Assembly: GCA_965153355.1 (NCBI GenBank)
Contig: OZ231126.1
Span: forward strand, 30,380,001-30,444,000
From: Flaccisagitta enflata
Taxonomy: Eukaryota > Chaetognatha > Sagittoidea > Aphragmophora
Reading direction: 5' to 3'
DNA: 64,000 nucleotides
The notes under the pieces: generated by a model
The model's input: only the letters and a program-made list of their open reading frames with translations
Told to the model about the DNA's origin: nothing
Databases searched by the model: none
Made by a program: the position numbers and the translations under genes
Shown: positions 42,005 to 54,139 of the stretch, piece after piece
Numbering within the stretch: the stretch's first letter is position 1
Layout of the letters: every line of letters begins with the position of its first letter

Positions 42005-42345
42005 ATGGTTTTTGGGCAGCGGCCCCAAAGGGCCGATGTCCTGTAGGACACAGGGGTGAATTTTCTTATGTCTGTCCGTCCGTCCGTACGTATGTACGTC
42101 CCCCCTTGAACCTTCTCAATTCTCAAATTTCCATTGAATAACATGGGAAAATGACAAAATGCAAACTTCCCATTGAATAACATGGGAAAATGACAACTTG
42201 CAGACATCCCATTGAATAACATGGAAAATTTACAAACAATAGAAAAATGCACACTTTCTATCGAATAACATAGAAAATTTAAAAAATTTAAAAAAAAATG
42301 CCCTGCTCTCACTCCACCTCTTCAGTTGATCACTCCAAGCAGGGC
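42005..42345 (+). mobile_element. Family B element, one terminus only
   Basis: TTTTTGGGCAGCGGCCCCAA, then AGGGCCGATGTCCTGTAGGA, is the family B terminus. It is followed by CCGTCCGTCCGTACG, a core of about four CCATTGAATAACATGG(G)AAAATGACAA units (42128-42270) and the stem GCCCTGCT (42300-42307)/AGCAGGGC (42338-42345). The second inverted terminus and the GGGTACCGCTGACC block are absent. Confidence 0.65.
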
Positions 42346-43115
42346 ATCCACAGACCACCAAATCCCACCCTGATGGGAAATAAGCCCCTAACGACACTTT
42401 ATCCTGCTCAAGCCACCTACACAGACCACCAAATCCTCCTAAGTGTTTGTGTGCCTCCTTCCCCTCCCACCTCCAATTTCAGTTTTTTTTTTGTTCATTT
42501 CCATAAAAGAATTCTATTTCTTCTCTTTATGGCAAAAAGAATGACAAAATCATAATCAAAAGAATTACATGGGTTGTCAAAAAAAATATTTGCTAAAGTT
42601 ACAATCGTGGAAAAGCTTACTTTTGTTTTCCTTAGTAATGCAGGCAGATCTGGTATCCTTTTTTTTGAAAACAGTTCAAACTGCCTTATGCAAATTTCTT
42701 TGCATAGGACTAGAAACACTAAACAAGTGATGCGGGGTTACAATATTGTGGGGGATGGGTGGGTAGGGGCAGCCAGCCACCATCCAAACTCAAGGACAAC
42801 CTTAGAAATGCTTGATAACCTAAGCTGGCCCGAGCGTGAAACCGGAAGTTTGTTCCGGTTGCGGAAAAAGGGCAGGGTCGCTCTAAAACGACAATCGGCT
42901 GCTTGGCCGTGACGGTAACGGTATTGAGAAGAAAAATAAGGAAGAAGAAGAAGAAAAAGAAAAAGAAGAAAAAAAAGAAGAAAAGAAAAAAAAAAAACGA
43001 TGAAAAGAAAAAAAGAAGAAAAGAAGCAAAGGAAAAATGAAGAAAAAATGAAGAAAAAAAGAAATAAAAAGAAGAAATAAAAGAAATAAAAGAGGGAAAA
43101 GAAGTAAAATGCGCT

Positions 43116-43118
<3 letters not shown>

Positions 43119-43170
<52 letters not shown>
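43119..43170. repeat. (CT)n microsatellite
   Basis: About 25 uninterrupted CT units. Confidence 0.95.
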
Positions 43171-43173
<3 letters not shown>

Positions 43174-43544
43174 GCCCCTGCTTATATCTCCTTGTCTGTC
43201 TGTCCATCAGTCTGACAAGTGATATGTCCTCCTTCAAAATGTGAGGTTGTCTAGCGTATTTTTGAAGTTGTAATCACAGATGAGTAAATACAGATACTTA
43301 TGATAATTAGGACCCATCCCATACCGTACCGTCCCCGACACGATTGCAATGAATTGCATCATTACGCCAAGTGGCGGAAAATGGCGTTGTTGCAACGTCC
43401 ACGGGATAGAGGTTTACCGCAGTGTCACGCCCGGCCCAGAACCTAAGCAAAACATTAAAACTACTTTAGTACCTACTTACTTCAAGGCAACTCAGCCAAT
43501 GCAAAAACCATTGGAACATTTTTAGAAAAACTATAGGAATACTA

Positions 43545-43930
43545 TAGGGCAAGTTGCACGACAACAGAACAACTCTTGGACAACTTGAGGATAACTTTAA
43601 GACAATTCTTGGACAAATCTAGGACAACCCCAGAACTAATAAGGCTACCTCTAGGACAACTGAAAAAAAACTTGAGGACAATTCTGACAACTTTAGGACG
43701 ACTTCTTGGACATTCCTAAGACAACTAGGACAACTCTAGGATAACTAAAACAACTCTAGTACAACTCTGAGAGAGCTATAGAACAACTTTTGGACAACTT
43801 TTGGACAACTTTAGGACACTTTTAAAACAACTTGAGGACAACTCTAGGACAAATCTAGGACATTTCTAGGACATCACAAGGACAATATAAGGACTCCTCA
43901 TTGGCAACTTTAAGACAAGTCTAAAACAAG
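43545..43930. repeat. Degenerate ~12-bp array (AGGACAACTCTT type)
   Basis: More than 20 occurrences of GGACAAC or GACAACT with spacings of about 11-22 bp. The decay suggests an old array. Confidence 0.75.
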
Positions 43931-44411
43931 TACTGTAGGATAACTTGATTAACCCAAGGAAATTCCAGGAAAACCCAAAGCTAATTTCCATATGAGTGAT
44001 CCTTCCATAATTCAGGCTAAAAAGGATGCGAAATTCCTCCCTAATCGCCATGAGCTTTGAAGAGACGCGCTCTTATTTCATTAAGCTCACCCAATAACAT
44101 CAGTTTATGCTTGGCAAAAAAATACTTGATGAAAGAGAGAAAATAACAAATATCTCTTAGGCTAATTTGTATGTTTGGGTAAAAAGAAATCAAGCTCGTT
44201 CTCAGCTTAAACTCAAAAGCGCAATTGCGCGCATTAGATCTAGCTCCGCATTCCGACTACGGAGGACTAGGAGCTACCGCCAATGCGCAAAACGTGCAAC
44301 TCTAGAAAACCGGTGAACTTTTGTGAATCTCTATATTTTCTATGTATTTTACATAATGTTTTTATCATTATTTATGTACTAAACACAATTTCGAAATGAT
44401 TTTTTTTGCAG

Positions 44412-44473
44412 ATATGAACCAAACAGGGTTAGTAGAAGTGGAAAACAGCACTAATGTAGTAGCTTTTAAATAG
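44412..44473 (+). CDS. Possible terminal exon
   Basis: A strong acceptor (TTTTTTTTGCAG) is followed by AT and then ATGAACCAAACAGGG..., an open stretch of 19 codons to TAG (MNQTGLVEVENSTNVVAFK). This rests on splice signal and open frame only; no upstream exon identified. Confidence 0.25.
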
Positions 44474-44517
44474 TCGTGTCCATTACTTATTTCCCATCAT
44501 GGCGCTCTGTGGCATCG

Positions 44518-44558
44518 GGTACCGCTGACCATGTGCAATCCTTGGATGACTTGTTGAT
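44518..44558 (+). repeat. Solo family B flank block
   Basis: GGGTACCGCTGACCATGTGC then AATCCTTGGATGACT, the block that flanks family B at 595 and 55210, here without the terminus or core. Confidence 0.6.
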
Positions 44559-44704
44559 TTCTTTCCCCCCTCTCCTGCCTTTGATTTCTTTCCCCGCGAC
44601 GGATTGCAAAATCTATGATTTTCATCCCCATAAACCAATAGGGTACTGTTTTCAAATTCGGTGATGTCTTTTGTTTTACTGACTTTCTAAGCAAATTTTC
44701 ATTT

Positions 44705-44791
44705 AGGCTTAGGGGTAGGGTTAGGGTAAAGGTTGGGGTTGGGGGTGGTTTTAGGGTTAGGGTTAGGGTCAGGGCTAGCGTTAGGGCTATG
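44705..44791 (+). repeat. Degenerate TTAGGG telomere-type repeats
   Basis: About 13 units of TTAGGG and variants (TAGGGG, TTGGGG, TCAGGG, TAGCG). Interstitial and decayed; fits an animal genome with TTAGGG telomeres. Confidence 0.8.
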
Positions 44792-44799
44792 TGAGAGCT

Positions 44800-46220
44800 G
44801 GGTTAAATACATTTCAACCCGAATCAACTCGAATTAAAGCCTCGCCCAAACGGGGAAAACCCGATGAAAACAAAAGATCAGTATCGTCTTCGAAATTTCT
44901 TCTATGGTGGTTGTGTTGTTGATGGTAGTTCGGGGTACAGTGCTTGTGCAGTGCAAGACGAGGCGTGGTTGTCATTTCTGAAGTGGAAGATTGACCGACC
45001 GACCAGCTAACGGACCTACTTACCGACGAACTGACCGAGGGAGTAACAGACTTGACAGTAATGCACTCTTAAACAAATATGCGCAGACTAGCAAGGATTA
45101 AAAGAAATAAAAACAACATTTCGGGCTGAAATTGAAAAGCAAGCTTCTTTCACGCGGAATGTCGATCGAAGTAATTTAAGGATTTAAAATCATGTTTTTC
45201 GTTTTCGAGTTCCACTGACATACATTCGAGGCTGTGAATGAGATCCACGAAGATTTAAGGCTGTGAATAAGATCCATACAAACGTATCGAGACTGTGAAT
45301 GAAGTCCGAGCGCAGATTCGAGGCTCTGAATAAAATCCACAAAGGTTTGGAGGCTATGAATGAAGTCGACGAATATTTCGACGTTTTGTGAATGGGAACT
45401 TGATAAATTCAAAGCTGTGAATGAGCTATGCGGAGATTTGAAGTCGGGTGAATAAATCTTGACAAGGAATGCTATTCACAGTCACAGAAGTGTTGGTCTG
45501 TTCGCTGGACGATGAACGCGTATGTTGTTTTGTATTAAACGACATCATGTTACCTTATTTTCGTCAACATCAGTCCATCACACATTCTTACTGGTATTTC
45601 AAGTCCTTTTACCACGTTCATGCTGATATTTTCGTCACAATCAAACGTAATTGTTTTCAATTCATGTACTTTATTCTTTTGTTGGCGTAGTTCTAAATCC
45701 CGCGATTCCAAAAGAATTAGAAAATGTATTCGTGGAAGAAAGCGGAGAAGAGGCGAGTTCCGACTTGAAGATAGATTGTAAGCAAAGAATGTTAGAAAAA
45801 AAAAAGGAATAAAAAAAAGAGAGAAAATTGGAAGAGGAATAGAAATCTACAATTCACTCTCAGTCGTACAAAGCGACCAAAACATGATTTGTTATGAGAA
45901 GACTTTTTTTTATGGTCAATCAGTCTAGTCTGAATGATTGGGGGAAGGACGACGGATATCCATTTCTAGCGGGGTTCAACTGTACTTTAAACAATTCTTT
46001 TCCTCGCCAAAATGAAGAGTTTTCGAGGACTCAATTTCTAGTTTCGTGGGTTTAATGAAATGACAAAGAACTTTTTCACACAATTGGTGATTGCGAAGAA
46101 ACACTTAAACTCCTTCCTTCGAAGATAAGAGCCGAAAAAAATAAAAATAAAAATTTGTTCCTGAGGTTAAAAACTGTACGACATCATACGGCTGACATGG
46201 AAAAGTTTTGTGTGGAGAGG
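44800..46220. other. Intergenic; weak repeats, one exon candidate
   Basis: 44990-45074 has family A-like GACCGACCGACC units and a GCACTCTTAAA tail. 45225-45440 holds about seven degenerate units of GAGGCTGTGAATGA(G/A)(A/G)TCC with spacing of about 34 bp. Confidence 0.45.
45691..45812 (+). CDS. Possible terminal exon, acidic then basic
   Basis: After an acceptor-like TTATTCTTTTGTTGGCGTAG the sequence is open in one frame (LNPAIPKELENVFVEESGEE, then ASSDLKIDCKQRMLEKKKE) to TAA. The composition is more protein-like than the repeats around it. A possible preceding exon at about 45486-45519 ends at a GTATGT donor but does not join in phase. Family unknown. Confidence 0.25.
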
Positions 46221-46225
46221 AAAAC

Positions 46226-49200
46226 AACAAGGCCGGATACACAGCTACCGAAGTGGCGTGAGGGTGGGCAGCACCGTGCATCAAAATCACCAACGAACCA
46301 CCCAACCCACCTATAACACCTTCACCGTGCATCAAAATCACCAACGACCAGGAAGTAAACCAACCAACCACCCAACCCACCCATAACACCATCATTGTGC
46401 ATCAAAATCACCAACGACCAGGAAGTAAACCGACCAACCACCCAACCCACCTATAACACCATCACTGTGCATCAAAATCACCAACAACCAGGAAGTAAAC
46501 CAACCACCCACCCAACCCACCCATAAAACCATAACCGTGCATCAAAATCACCAACGACCAGGAAGTAAACCAACCAACCATCAAACCCATCCATAACACC
46601 ATCACCTTGCATCAAAATCACCAATGACCAGGAAGTAAACCAACCAACCACCCAACCCACCCATAACACCATCACTGTGCATCTAATAACCAATGACCAG
46701 GAAGTAAACCAACCAACCACCCAACTCACCCATAACACCATCACCGTGCATCAAAATCACCAACGACCAGGAAGTAAACCAACCAACCACCCAACCCACC
46801 CATAACACTATCACCGTGCATCAAAATCACCAACGACCAGGAAGTAAACCAACCAACCACCCAACCCACCCATAGCACATTCACCGTGCATCAAAATCAC
46901 CAACGACCAGGAAGTAAACCAACCAACCACCCAACCCACCCATAATACCATCACCGTGCATCAAAATCACCAATGACCAGGAAGTAAACCAACCAACCAC
47001 CCAACCCACCCATAGCACCATCACCTTGCATCAAAATCACCAACGACCAGGAAGTAAACCAACCAACCACCCAACACACCCATAACACTATCACCGTGCA
47101 TCAAAATCACTAACGACAAGGAAGTAAACCAACCAACCACCCAACCCACCGATAACACCATCACCGTGCATCAAAATCACCAACAACCAGAAAGTAAACC
47201 AACCAACCAACCAACCAACCAACCCACCCATAAAACCATCACCATGCATCAAAATCACCAACAACCAGGAAGTAAACCAACCAACCACCCAACCCACCCA
47301 AAGCACCATCACCGTGCATCAAAATCACCAACGACCAGGAAGTAAACCAACCAACCACCCAACCCACCCATAACACCATCACCGTGCATCAAAATCACCA
47401 ATGACCAGAAAGTAAACCAACCAACCACCCAACCCACCCATAACCCCATCACCGTGCATCAAAATCACCAACGACCAGGAAGTAAACCAACCAACCATCC
47501 AACTAATCCATAACACCATCACCTTGCATCAAATTCACTAACGACCAGGAAGTAAACAAACCAACCACCCAACCCACCCATAACACCATCACTGTGCATC
47601 TAATCACCAATGACCAGGAAGTAAACCAACCAACCACCCAACCAACCACCCAACCCACCCATAACACTATCACCGTGCATCAAAATCACCAACGACCAGG
47701 AAGTAAACCAACCAACCACCCAACCCACCCATAACACCATCACCGTGCATCAAATTCACCAACGACCAGGAAGTAAACCAACCAACCAACCAACCCACCC
47801 ATAAAACCATCACTGTGAATCAAAATCACCAACAACCAGGAAGTAAACCAACCAACCACCCAACCCACCCATAGCACCATCACCGTGCGTCAAAATCATT
47901 AACGACGAGGAAGTGAACCAACTAACCACCCAACCCACCCATAACACCATCACTGTGCATCAAAATCACCAAGGACCAGGAAATAAACCAACCAACCACC
48001 AAACCCACCCATAACACCATCACCGTGCATCAAAATCACCAACGACCAGGAAGTAAACCAACCAACCAACCCACCCATAACACTATCACCGTGCATCAAA
48101 ATCACCAACGGCCAGAAAGTAAACCAACCAACCACCCAACCCACCCTTAGCACCATCACCGTGCATCAAAATCACCAACGACCAGGAAGTAAACCAACCA
48201 ACCACCCAACCCACCCATAACACCATCACCGTGCATCAAAATTACCAATGACCAGGAATCAAACCAACCAGCCACCCAACCCACCCATAACACCATCACC
48301 GTGCATCAAAATCACCAACGACCAGGAAGTAAACCAACCAACCATCCAACCCATCCATAACACTATCACCTTGCATCAAAATCACCAACGACCAGGAAGT
48401 AAACAAACCAACCACCCAACCCACCCATAACACCATCACCGTCCATCTAATCACCATTGACCAGGAAGTAAACCAACCAACCACCCAACTCACCCATGAC
48501 ACCATCACCGTGCATCAAAATCACCAACGACCAGGAAGTAAACCAACCAACCACCCAACCCACCCATAACACTATCACCGTGCATCAAAATCACCAACGA
48601 CCAGGAAGTAAACCAACCAACCACCCAACCCACCCATAACACCATCACCATGCATCAAAATCACCAACGACCAGAAAGTAAACCAACCAACCAACCCACC
48701 CATAACACCATCACTGTGCATCAAAATCACCAAGGACCAGGAAGTAAACCAACCAACCACCCAACCCACCCATAACACCATCACCGTGCATCAAAATCAC
48801 CAGCGACCAGGAAGTAAACCAACCAACCAACCTACCCATAACACCATCACCGTGCATCAAAATCACCAACGACCAGGAAGTAAACCAACCAACCACCCAT
48901 CCCACCCATAGCACCATCACCGTGCATCAAAATCACCAAGGACCAGGGAGTAAACCAACCAACCACCCAACCCACCCATAACACCATCACCGTGCATCAA
49001 AATCACCAACGACCAGAAAGTAAACCAACCAACCATCCAACCCACCCATAACACCATCACCGTGCATCAAAATCACCAACGACCAGGAAGTAAATCAACC
49101 AACCACCCAACCCCCCCATAGCACCATAACCCATAACCCATAACCCATTACCCATAACACCGGCAGGGGCAGTGATAAAAAAGGTTATCCCAAGCATTTT

Positions 49201-49282
49201 GGCAGGAGCAAAAATGCAAAAACCACCCATAACGCCAACCGACGGACATTGCGGGTTATAGAGTCGCGTGCACGCGACTAAA
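46226..49282 (+). mobile_element. Family A element hosting a 2.8-kb 70-bp satellite
   Basis: The 5' end AACAAGGCCGGATACACAGC, with CTACCGAAGTGGCGTGAGGG, and the 3' end CCGACGGACATTGCGGG plus hairpin GAGTCGCGTGCACGCGACTA bracket about 40 tandem 70-bp units (46278-49125). Array edges coincide with the element's internal boundaries on both sides, so the satellite expanded within this copy. At 49125-49160 it decays into ACCCATAACCCAT units. Confidence 0.85.
46278..49125. repeat. 70-bp satellite
   Basis: The unit starts CACCGTGCATCAAAATCACC and continues with AACGACCAGGAAGTAAACC and a CCAACCACCCAACCCACCC tail. About 40 units; variation is mainly single substitutions and gain or loss of CCAA tetramers. 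Trp/Val-rich minus-strand frames of 60-90 codons recur with the unit and are artefacts. Confidence 0.95.
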
Positions 49283-49284
49283 GA

Positions 49285-49995
49285 CTTCGCCGGATCCACT
49301 GACTTGAAACGCATTTGGAAAGTGTGCTGGGCTCCCATACATGTGGTTAGGCAGAGAAGATATCTGACATGAAAGTCGGACAAAATCGATAATAAACCCA
49401 AATCTTACTGAAGGATGAAAACCTTTAGCGTTCTCAATGGTGATTTATTCCGACCCATCACAACTAGTTCACAAGTATAGTAGTTACTCAACGACTAAAC
49501 CCTGCTGAGGAATATCATGAAATCGTTCAACAGAAAAATCACACCCATAGAATTTTTTTCTTGTATGTTTGTTCTAGATAATTAAGTTACAAGTGACAAG
49601 AAAAAAGCAACCGATTATTTTGTCCAATGTCCCTCACATTCAGAGAGTCAGCAACCGATTGACTGAGGGAAGGAAAGAATGATATGCACACGGAACGAGA
49701 AACGTATCAAGCGCATATTTTGAATTTTAGTGACCTAAAGCCCAAAAATCCCGTACACACAAAAGTGAAAAAAGGTCGAAAAAGAGAAAGAATATCTAAT
49801 CGGACGAAACTGTCTAACACTCGCAACTGCAAACGTTGTACGACTGTGCGTGAGGCTCGGAATCAGCTGATTTATTTCTTCTTTTTTTTGTTATTGAATT
49901 TTGTTTTCGAAATGCACTGATTGCACAATAGGAACAGGGTTTTTTGCGAGTGAATCAATTAATGAAATGACTTACAGCACAATACACGATCAAAA
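49285..49995. other. Intergenic, no gene seen
   Basis: No repeat or coding signal recognised. Confidence 0.45.
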
Positions 49996-49997
49996 GA

Positions 49998-50130
49998 GTG
50001 TGTTGCGAGTGAATGAATGAATGAATGAATGAATGAATGAATGAATGAATGAATGAATGAATGAATGAATGAATGAATGAATGAATGAATGAATGAATGA
50101 ATGAATGAATGAATAAATGAATGAATGACT
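49998..50130. repeat. (GAAT)n microsatellite
   Basis: About 30 GAAT units with one AAAT interruption. Confidence 0.95.
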
Positions 50131-50489
50131 TTATACACAATCGAAGGGATGTTTTGCGGGTGATGACAATAAATATTATTCCTATTCCTTATTTCTATAG
50201 AAATAAGGATAAAGACAGAAGCATGTCAAAATAAGAATTCATAAAAGAATAAAGAGAGTATTAAAGATTTAGTGGGGACATAGCAAGAAGGTCAATCGGT
50301 GAGGAGGGCTCAGTTTAACCATGAAAGGGGAAAACATGGGAGCGAGACAGATGTTGGATAAGAAGGAGAAGAGAGAGGAGGAGGGGAAGAATGTGGAGGG
50401 CGAGAGGGAAGATGAAGGGAGTAAGGAGGGAAGGTCAGAGGTCAACCCAAAAGAAGCTTTCAACAAAATACAGAGATAAGCGGCTCAAA

Positions 50490-51235
50490 AGAAAGAAAGA
50501 AAAAACGGAGGATGATGGACAGAAAAGTTGAGGATGAAAAATGAAGATGAAGGATAGAGAGATCATGGACAACAGACGTACAGATATACGGATTGAAGTC
50601 CAGGGATGGACGAGTGAAGATAAGGGATAGAGGGATAATGGACATAGGTCAATGAAAGAGGATAGGACATTGGACATAGGACATTGGACAAGGATATTGA
50701 GATAATGGCCATCAGACATACGCATGTACAGATTGAAGTCTAGGGATTGATGGGTGAAGATGAAGGATAGAGAGATAATGGACATAGGTCAAGGAAAGAG
50801 GATAGGACATAGGACATAGGACAAGGATAGTGAGATAATGGACATCAGACGTACGCATGTACAGATTGAAGTCTAGGGGTTGACGAGTGAAGATAAAGGA
50901 TAGAGGGATAATGGACATAGGTCAAGGTAAGAGGACAGGATATAGGACATAGGATATAGGACAAGAATAGAGAGATCATGGACATCAGGCGTACAGATGT
51001 TCGGATTGAAGTCAAGGGGTTGAAAAATGAAGATGAAGGATAGAGGGATAACGGACATAGGAAAAGGATTGTCGACAGGATATAGGACATAGGACATAGG
51101 ACAAGGATAGAGAGATCATGGACTACAGACGTACGCATCTACAGATGAAGTCCAGATTCCAGAGGTTGAAGAATGAAGATGCAGGAGAGGAAGATAATGG
51201 ACATGAGACGTATACATAAACGAATTGAAGTTGTC
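50490..51235. repeat. ~140-bp degenerate tandem repeat
   Basis: GAGATCATGGACA(A/T)CAGACGTAC-type starts recur near 50560, 50704, 50832, 50973 and 51112, each followed by GATTGAAGTC, GAGTGAAGAT and GATAGAGGGATAATGGACAT. Unit length varies through ATAGGACATAGGAC copies. The imperfect frames over it are not genes. Confidence 0.8.
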
Positions 51236-51320
51236 TTTGGCAAATAGAGATGAAAGGTGGAATGATATTTGACCATACATACCATACATGACATACATGA
51301 CATACATGACCATACATACA

Positions 51321-51860
51321 CCGTCTTCGGATCGAAATGTAAAATGCAAAACCTTTATAGCTCCTAAACCACTAGGAAAAAATTTATGAAATTTTCAGTG
51401 AATATTAATGATATGTGACGGTTTTTGCATGTCAGATCATAGTATAGAATAGGTGAGGGGAAAACAAGACATTAAAAGAAAATCCATTTTTTAAGCAAAA
51501 TTGATTTTTTTGCCTGTTTTTTTTTTTTTTTTTAGAAGGTGCTTTTTTTTTTCACAAAATTTGCAGCAAACGGATAAAAGATAAGTTAACATCTGTCATC
51601 AAAAATAAATCCTTGTTGAAATACTAAGCAGATAAAGACAACTCCTTCTTAAGGAAATGGGGAAAAATTGATCTAAATTAAAAAATGGGTTTTCTTTCAA
51701 TGTTTTTTTGCCCTCACCTTTTTTATGTACTATGATCTGAGCTTTGACATACAAAAACCGTCATATGCTACCATCAATCACTGAAAATTTCATGATTTTT
51801 TTCCTGGTAATTTAGGAGCTATAAAGGTTTTGCATTTTACAGTCCAATCCGAAGGCGGTA
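51321..51860. mobile_element. 540-bp inverted-repeat element
   Basis: The ends CCGTCTTCGGATCG and CAATCCGAAGGCGG are near-complements. The arms (51321-51440; 51735-51860) share AAATGCAAAACCTTTATAGC, ATGATCTGA-type and AAAACCGTCA words in inverted order. TA follows the right end and lies two bases outside the left end. Probably another MITE. Confidence 0.7.
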
Positions 51861-51869
51861 TACAAAGCA

Positions 51870-52705
51870 GAGGTTTTGGTGAGTGTTTGGATCAAAGAAT
51901 GGAAATGACATCAGCTTTACTCATAGACTGATTGATGTCGGGGTTGGGGAATAAAGGATGAAGAAGAGAAGGATCATGGACATCAGAACCGCGGACAAAT
52001 TGAAGAACGGAATAAAGACTGAAAACGAAGTGTTAAAAAAAATGATGGACTAAAGACAAAAGGACGGATTGATAAAAGTAGGAATGAAGAATGAAAACGA
52101 CGATGACGAGGAATGAATGAATGAGGTTGAGGAGGAAGATAAAGATGACGTCGTGAATGAGGAAAATGAGGAAAATGAAGAAAATGATGACGTCAACAAA
52201 CATGAAAAAAGTCGAGAATGAGAACAAGGACGTGAATAAGGCGGAGGCGAAGGAGGTCAGGGACAACTATGAAGTTGAGGAATATACAGGTGAAGGATGA
52301 GGAAATTGTTGAGGACCTAAAAAATTCAAAATTCCTAGTAAATCATGTCCATCTGAAAACGATTGAAAAAAATAGATTCCTGACGTCAAAAATGACGACT
52401 TTTTTGTGAGAGAAAAAAAAAGTTCCGAAAAACATGAATGGCTGAATGGGCGTCTTAGGGCGTAAACCTTTTTAAGAAGTAAAGCCGCGTTATTGTGAAG
52501 ATTTTAGGGGTGGGGCAAATATCAAAATCCTTTTAGAAACACGTATGAAAGGGGAGGGGGTTTGAGGAAGGGGTGAGGGGGAAATATAAAAACCCTTTCA
52601 GAAACACGTATGAAGAGCTACTAAAACCATTTCAGGAGGCAGCTTGTCATATCTTTTTTTACTTTAAACAAAAAATGGAGAAAAAAAATCTCTACTGAAT
52701 GCTCG
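51870..52705. other. Intergenic, purine-rich on the plus strand, no gene seen
   Basis: 52080-52290 has GAGGA/GAATGA-rich degenerate words. A 28-bp direct repeat ending AGAAACACGTATGAA occurs at 52537 and 52600. Confidence 0.4.
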
Positions 52706-52708
52706 CCT

Positions 52709-52858
52709 TTTTAGTCGCGTGCACGCGACTCTACAACCAGCTTTGTCCGTCGGTCGGTCGTCGGTTGTCGGTCACGTTTCTTTCTCATCTTTATTTTTGG
52801 CACTGCTCCACCCATATTATTATACAACAACTTTGTATGGCCCCTGCCCACTCCACAT
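52709..52858 (-). mobile_element. Family A element, 5' end lost to a CT microsatellite
   Basis: On the minus strand it ends with the perfect 20-bp palindrome TAGTCGCGTGCACGCGACTA and AAAA. GACGGACAAAGC and GACC-type units come before it, and GTGGGCAGGGGCC further 5'. A (CT)n run replaces the rest of the 5' end. Confidence 0.8.
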
Positions 52859-52896
<38 letters not shown>

Positions 52897-52901
52897 TCTC
52901 T

Positions 52902-52967
<66 letters not shown>
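52859..52967. repeat. (CT)n microsatellite
   Basis: Two CT runs separated by TTCTTCTCTT near 52892. Confidence 0.95.
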
Positions 52968-52970
<3 letters not shown>

Positions 52971-53155
52971 TCTTTCTTTTTTCGTCTTTTTTTTGCCATC
53001 CCACGCATTGATAGAAGAAAATATCCCACTCGTCTCATTTGGATTATTCAAACAGGAATTTCAAAATCTTACTTTTTTTCTTACTTAGAAAAAATTCTTT
53101 TATTTTTCCAATATTTTCCCGTTTTTTTAATTGTCTCCGACTTTTTTTTTTATTG

Positions 53156-53292
53156 AATTATCATTGATGATGTCATTGATGATATCATTGATGATGTCAT
53201 TGATGATGTCTTTGATGTCATTGATGATGTCATTGATGATGTCATTGATGATGTCATTGATGATGTCATTGATGTCATTGATGTCATTGATG
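53156..53292. repeat. 12-bp minisatellite (ATTGATGATGTC)n
   Basis: About 11 units with 3-bp losses giving 9-bp variants. It stays in frame because the unit is a multiple of three, hence the Ile-Asn-Asp frame on the minus strand. Confidence 0.9.
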
Positions 53293-53299
53293 ATTGATC

Positions 53300-53950
53300 T
53301 CGTAAGTTCCACTATGTGGGCGTGTTTTTAGTAAAGACAAAAAACGCGCTTGTTCCCATTGAATGTGTTTACAGCATAAACACATTTTCTTAAATTCAAT
53401 TGTCCCTCGAGGGAGTGGGCGAAGTGAGTGAGCGAGCCCAGGAATGGAGCAAGCAAGGCAGAGCACTACAGAGCGAGTGAGCGGTGTGAGCAGGGCGAGC
53501 AAACGAACGTAGCGAGTGACCAAGTGGACCGTTAAAACGCGATTGTCTGTGACTTGAAACGCGCCCTGTGCCTATCTGTTGATAGGCAACAGTAAATCAT
53601 TTCTTTTTTGTCAGCTCTAACCACAGTAGGGCACAATCAGTAAGTTGTCGCTGGCGGGTGGCCAGGGGCAGAAATGTGGTGGGCAGGGGCGGTACGTGAG
53701 TAGGCGGGGTTGTTATGTGGCTGAGCAGGGGTCGTAATGCTCTGATATCATTATTTCGGCCGAATTAGCGTCATCCAAAATTTTGCGTTACCAACAGACC
53801 TTCATACGGACTCAGCCTTTTATAGAGTCGCTTAGAAAAAAATGGATTCATGGATAGCTAATGACGGAATTGCGACACGAACGATGATAAATGCACAGAA
53901 CTACTCCAGTTCACTGCTATTAATAACTCACAAACTGAGTAACCGATGGA
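53300..53950 (+). other. Intergenic with a family A fragment
   Basis: 53640-53835 carries GTCGCTGGCGGGTGGCCAGG, GGGCAGGGGCGG and later GAGTCGCTTAGAAAA, a decayed family A copy with both ends eroded. 53410-53520 is rich in GAGCGAG/GAGTGAG words. Confidence 0.45.
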
Positions 53951-53956
53951 AAAATC

Positions 53957-54136
53957 TGGACTCTACAACGCGCTATGTCGCGTCGGTTTGGTGGTCAATC
54001 TGCGACACTTAGTCTTTTCGGCTTTTATGGGCGTTTTTTTCCATTACTGCTCCTGTCCAAATACTTGGTCAGCCTTTTTTTCACTGCCCTGCTCACTTGC
54101 ACGCGACTTCGGTAGCCGTGTATTCGGCCTTGTTTA
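53957..54136 (-). mobile_element. Family A element, decayed 3' end
   Basis: The minus strand starts AACAAGGCCGAATACACGGC, CTACCGAAGTCGCGTGCAAG and GAGCAGGGCAGTG. The 3' side (53957-53990) keeps only traces of the GACC run and hairpin. Confidence 0.65.
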
Positions 54137-54139
54137 GTT

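Larger units (their letters stand above)
42350..44400. other. Intergenic with degenerate repeats, no gene seen
   Basis: Holds an A/G-rich tract (42925-43110), a (CT)n run (43119-43170) and a degenerate 11-13-bp array of GGACAACT(C/T)TA words (43545-43930). No credible open frame. Confidence 0.45.

Noticed and set aside
46105-49401. Recurring minus-strand frames rich in Trp/Val/Gly that look like membrane proteins
   Set aside because: They repeat with the 70-bp satellite unit, and stops recur because 70 is not a multiple of three.
50435-51138. Series of 60-116-codon frames with MSIIPLSFIF-like starts
   Set aside because: They recur with the ~140-bp tandem repeat and have no independent support.
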